From NCBI GenBank assembly GCA_016795035.1, contig JAEUIT010000097.1, positions 186,001 to 250,000 on the forward strand: a DNA stretch of 64,000 nucleotides, given 5' to 3'. Origin of the DNA: Phycisphaerae bacterium (lineage in GTDB: Bacteria; Planctomycetota; Phycisphaerae; Phycisphaerales; SM1A02). Within the stretch, counting starts at the first letter, position 1; each line of letters starts with the position of its first letter. Below are positions 63,405-64,000 of this stretch, piece after piece. The notes below the pieces were generated by a model. It was not told the origin of the DNA. It did not search any database and saw only the letters and a list, made by a program, of their open reading frames with translations. Made by a program: the position numbers and the translations under genes.

Positions 63405-64000
63405 TGGAGAGCCCGGTCGTTCGTTGGCTCTTCGGATTGAACGACGTCGCGCTTGACGCGATGAAGAGCGCGTCGTCCACGCGCGTCGTCTTCGAGCGCC
63501 CGCTTCCCGGATGGGCGTGGTTCCTTGTCCTCTGCGCGTGCGCGGCCCTCGCGTGGTGGAGCTACGCGAGCCTGCGCGGATCGCGGCCCGGCCGCATCGC
63601 GCTCGGCGCGTTGCGGGCGTCGCTTCTCGCGCTCATCGCGATTCTCCTCTGCGGCCCCTCACTCCGCGTTGCACACGAGTCGGTCGAAGAGGATTGGGTG
63701 CTTGTCCTCGCGGACCGAAGCCGAAGCATGTCGATCAAGGACGCCGGAAGCGACTCCGCGCCCATCGAGCGCGATGCCGCGCTGCGAAGCGCGATCGACG
63801 GCGCGAAGCCCACGTGGGCCACGCTTTCGAAGGAACGCGAACTCGTCTGGCTCGGCTTCGCCGCCGGCGCGTTCGACTTGGCGGGCGGCGCCGACGGCAT
63901 GCCGGCCCTCGGCGATCCGAGCGGCGACCGCACGCGCCTCGACGACGCGCTGAATCAGGCGCTCACCCGCGCGGCCGCTCGACCGATCGCGGGCATCGTC
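63401..64000 (+). CDS. vWA membrane protein (3' end outside window)
   Basis: Starts at ATG 63401, overlapping the preceding stop; 200 residues are visible and the frame is still open at the window end. Two hydrophobic segments (about 41-57 and 64-86) precede VLVLADRSRSMSIKDAGSDS, which keeps the DxSxS metal motif lost in the upstream protein. It probably continues as a large planctomycete-type vWA/glutamine-amidotransferase-like membrane protein (inference). Fourth gene of the MoxR operon. Confidence 0.85.
   Translation, partial: MMESPVVRWLFGLNDVALDAMKSASSTRVVFERPLPGWAWFLVLCACAALAWWSYASLRGSRPGRIALGALRASLLALIAILLCGPSLRVAHESVEEDWVLVLADRSRSMSIKDAGSDSAPIERDAALRSAIDGAKPTWATLSKERELVWLGFAAGAFDLAGGADGMPALGDPSGDRTRLDDALNQALTRAAARPIAGIV

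Noticed and set aside
1..64000. tRNA, rRNA or insertion sequences
   Set aside because: No cloverleaf, rRNA-like or transposase sequence was recognised by eye; a tool-based search could still find one.

Overview
The window is a high-GC bacterial chromosome segment with strong G/C preference at codon third positions. Gene content points to a planctomycete, most likely near the Phycisphaerae. Supporting features are a PVC-type heme-binding protein of about 1250 residues with a C-terminal CxxCH, a Hanks-type kinase fused to TPR repeats, a MoxR/DUF58/BatA operon, a membrane protein ending in a CPRCGYPRPAG-type zinc ribbon, and a very long FliD. This assignment is inference; there is no rRNA in the window to test it.

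Layout. 1-8.4 kb: a 5'-truncated kinase-TPR gene, a YceI-like secreted protein with a membrane partner, the large PVC-type cytochrome protein, and a small membrane ORF. 8.4-11.7 kb: parB with an upstream parS and no adjacent parA, then about 1 kb without a convincing gene. 11.7-15.5 kb: fliD and fliS. 15.6-39.7 kb: a large surface-polysaccharide locus. It holds a UDP-GlcNAc-type dehydrogenase, seven GT4-type and one GT2-type glycosyltransferases, an asparagine-synthetase-like amidotransferase, a flippase, a GDP-mannose dehydrogenase, an O-antigen ligase/polymerase, Gmd and a GDP-fucose-synthase-like enzyme, a formyltransferase, an exosortase-type polysaccharide deacetylase, an epimerase and a secreted protein of unknown function. 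39.8-48.9 kb: cysS, a methyltransferase, a phosphoesterase, a membrane protein, a YbgC-like thioesterase, ABC-F, a DUF721/DciA-like protein, a TOBE-type ABC ATPase and an M16 peptidase. 48.9-54.2 kb: a leftward signalling block (Hpt, REC-GGDEF, hybrid histidine kinase, then recO) and an HDOD protein with a degenerate GGDEF. 54.3-58.9 kb: an MBL hydrolase, dnaA, a probable oriC and mutM. 59-64 kb: MoxR, DUF58, BatA-like and a second vWA membrane protein cut by the window end.

How the parts fit. The polysaccharide locus can supply oxidised GlcNAc-type, GDP-mannuronate-type and GDP-fucose-type precursors, assemble them, flip them (Wzx-like) and ligate or polymerise them (Wzy/WaaL-like). The deacetylase would modify the product and the formyltransferase probably a precursor or the product. 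No initiating sugar transferase, Wza/Wzc exporter or exosortase is in the window. The signalling block looks like a phosphorelay feeding a c-di-GMP cyclase that keeps its GGEEF and RxxD sites. ParB/parS and DnaA/oriC lie about 47 kb apart, so the window is probably origin-proximal.

Two non-genic signals stand out. A 13-bp motif, CTGCAACGNNGAG, occurs 17 times exactly in either orientation, mostly inside genes, where it forces otherwise avoided GTT and GCA codons. Three intergenic palindromes are built from 7-bp units (GGRKTCA-type units and their complements), each directly after a stop codon and all within 37.6-43.9 kb.
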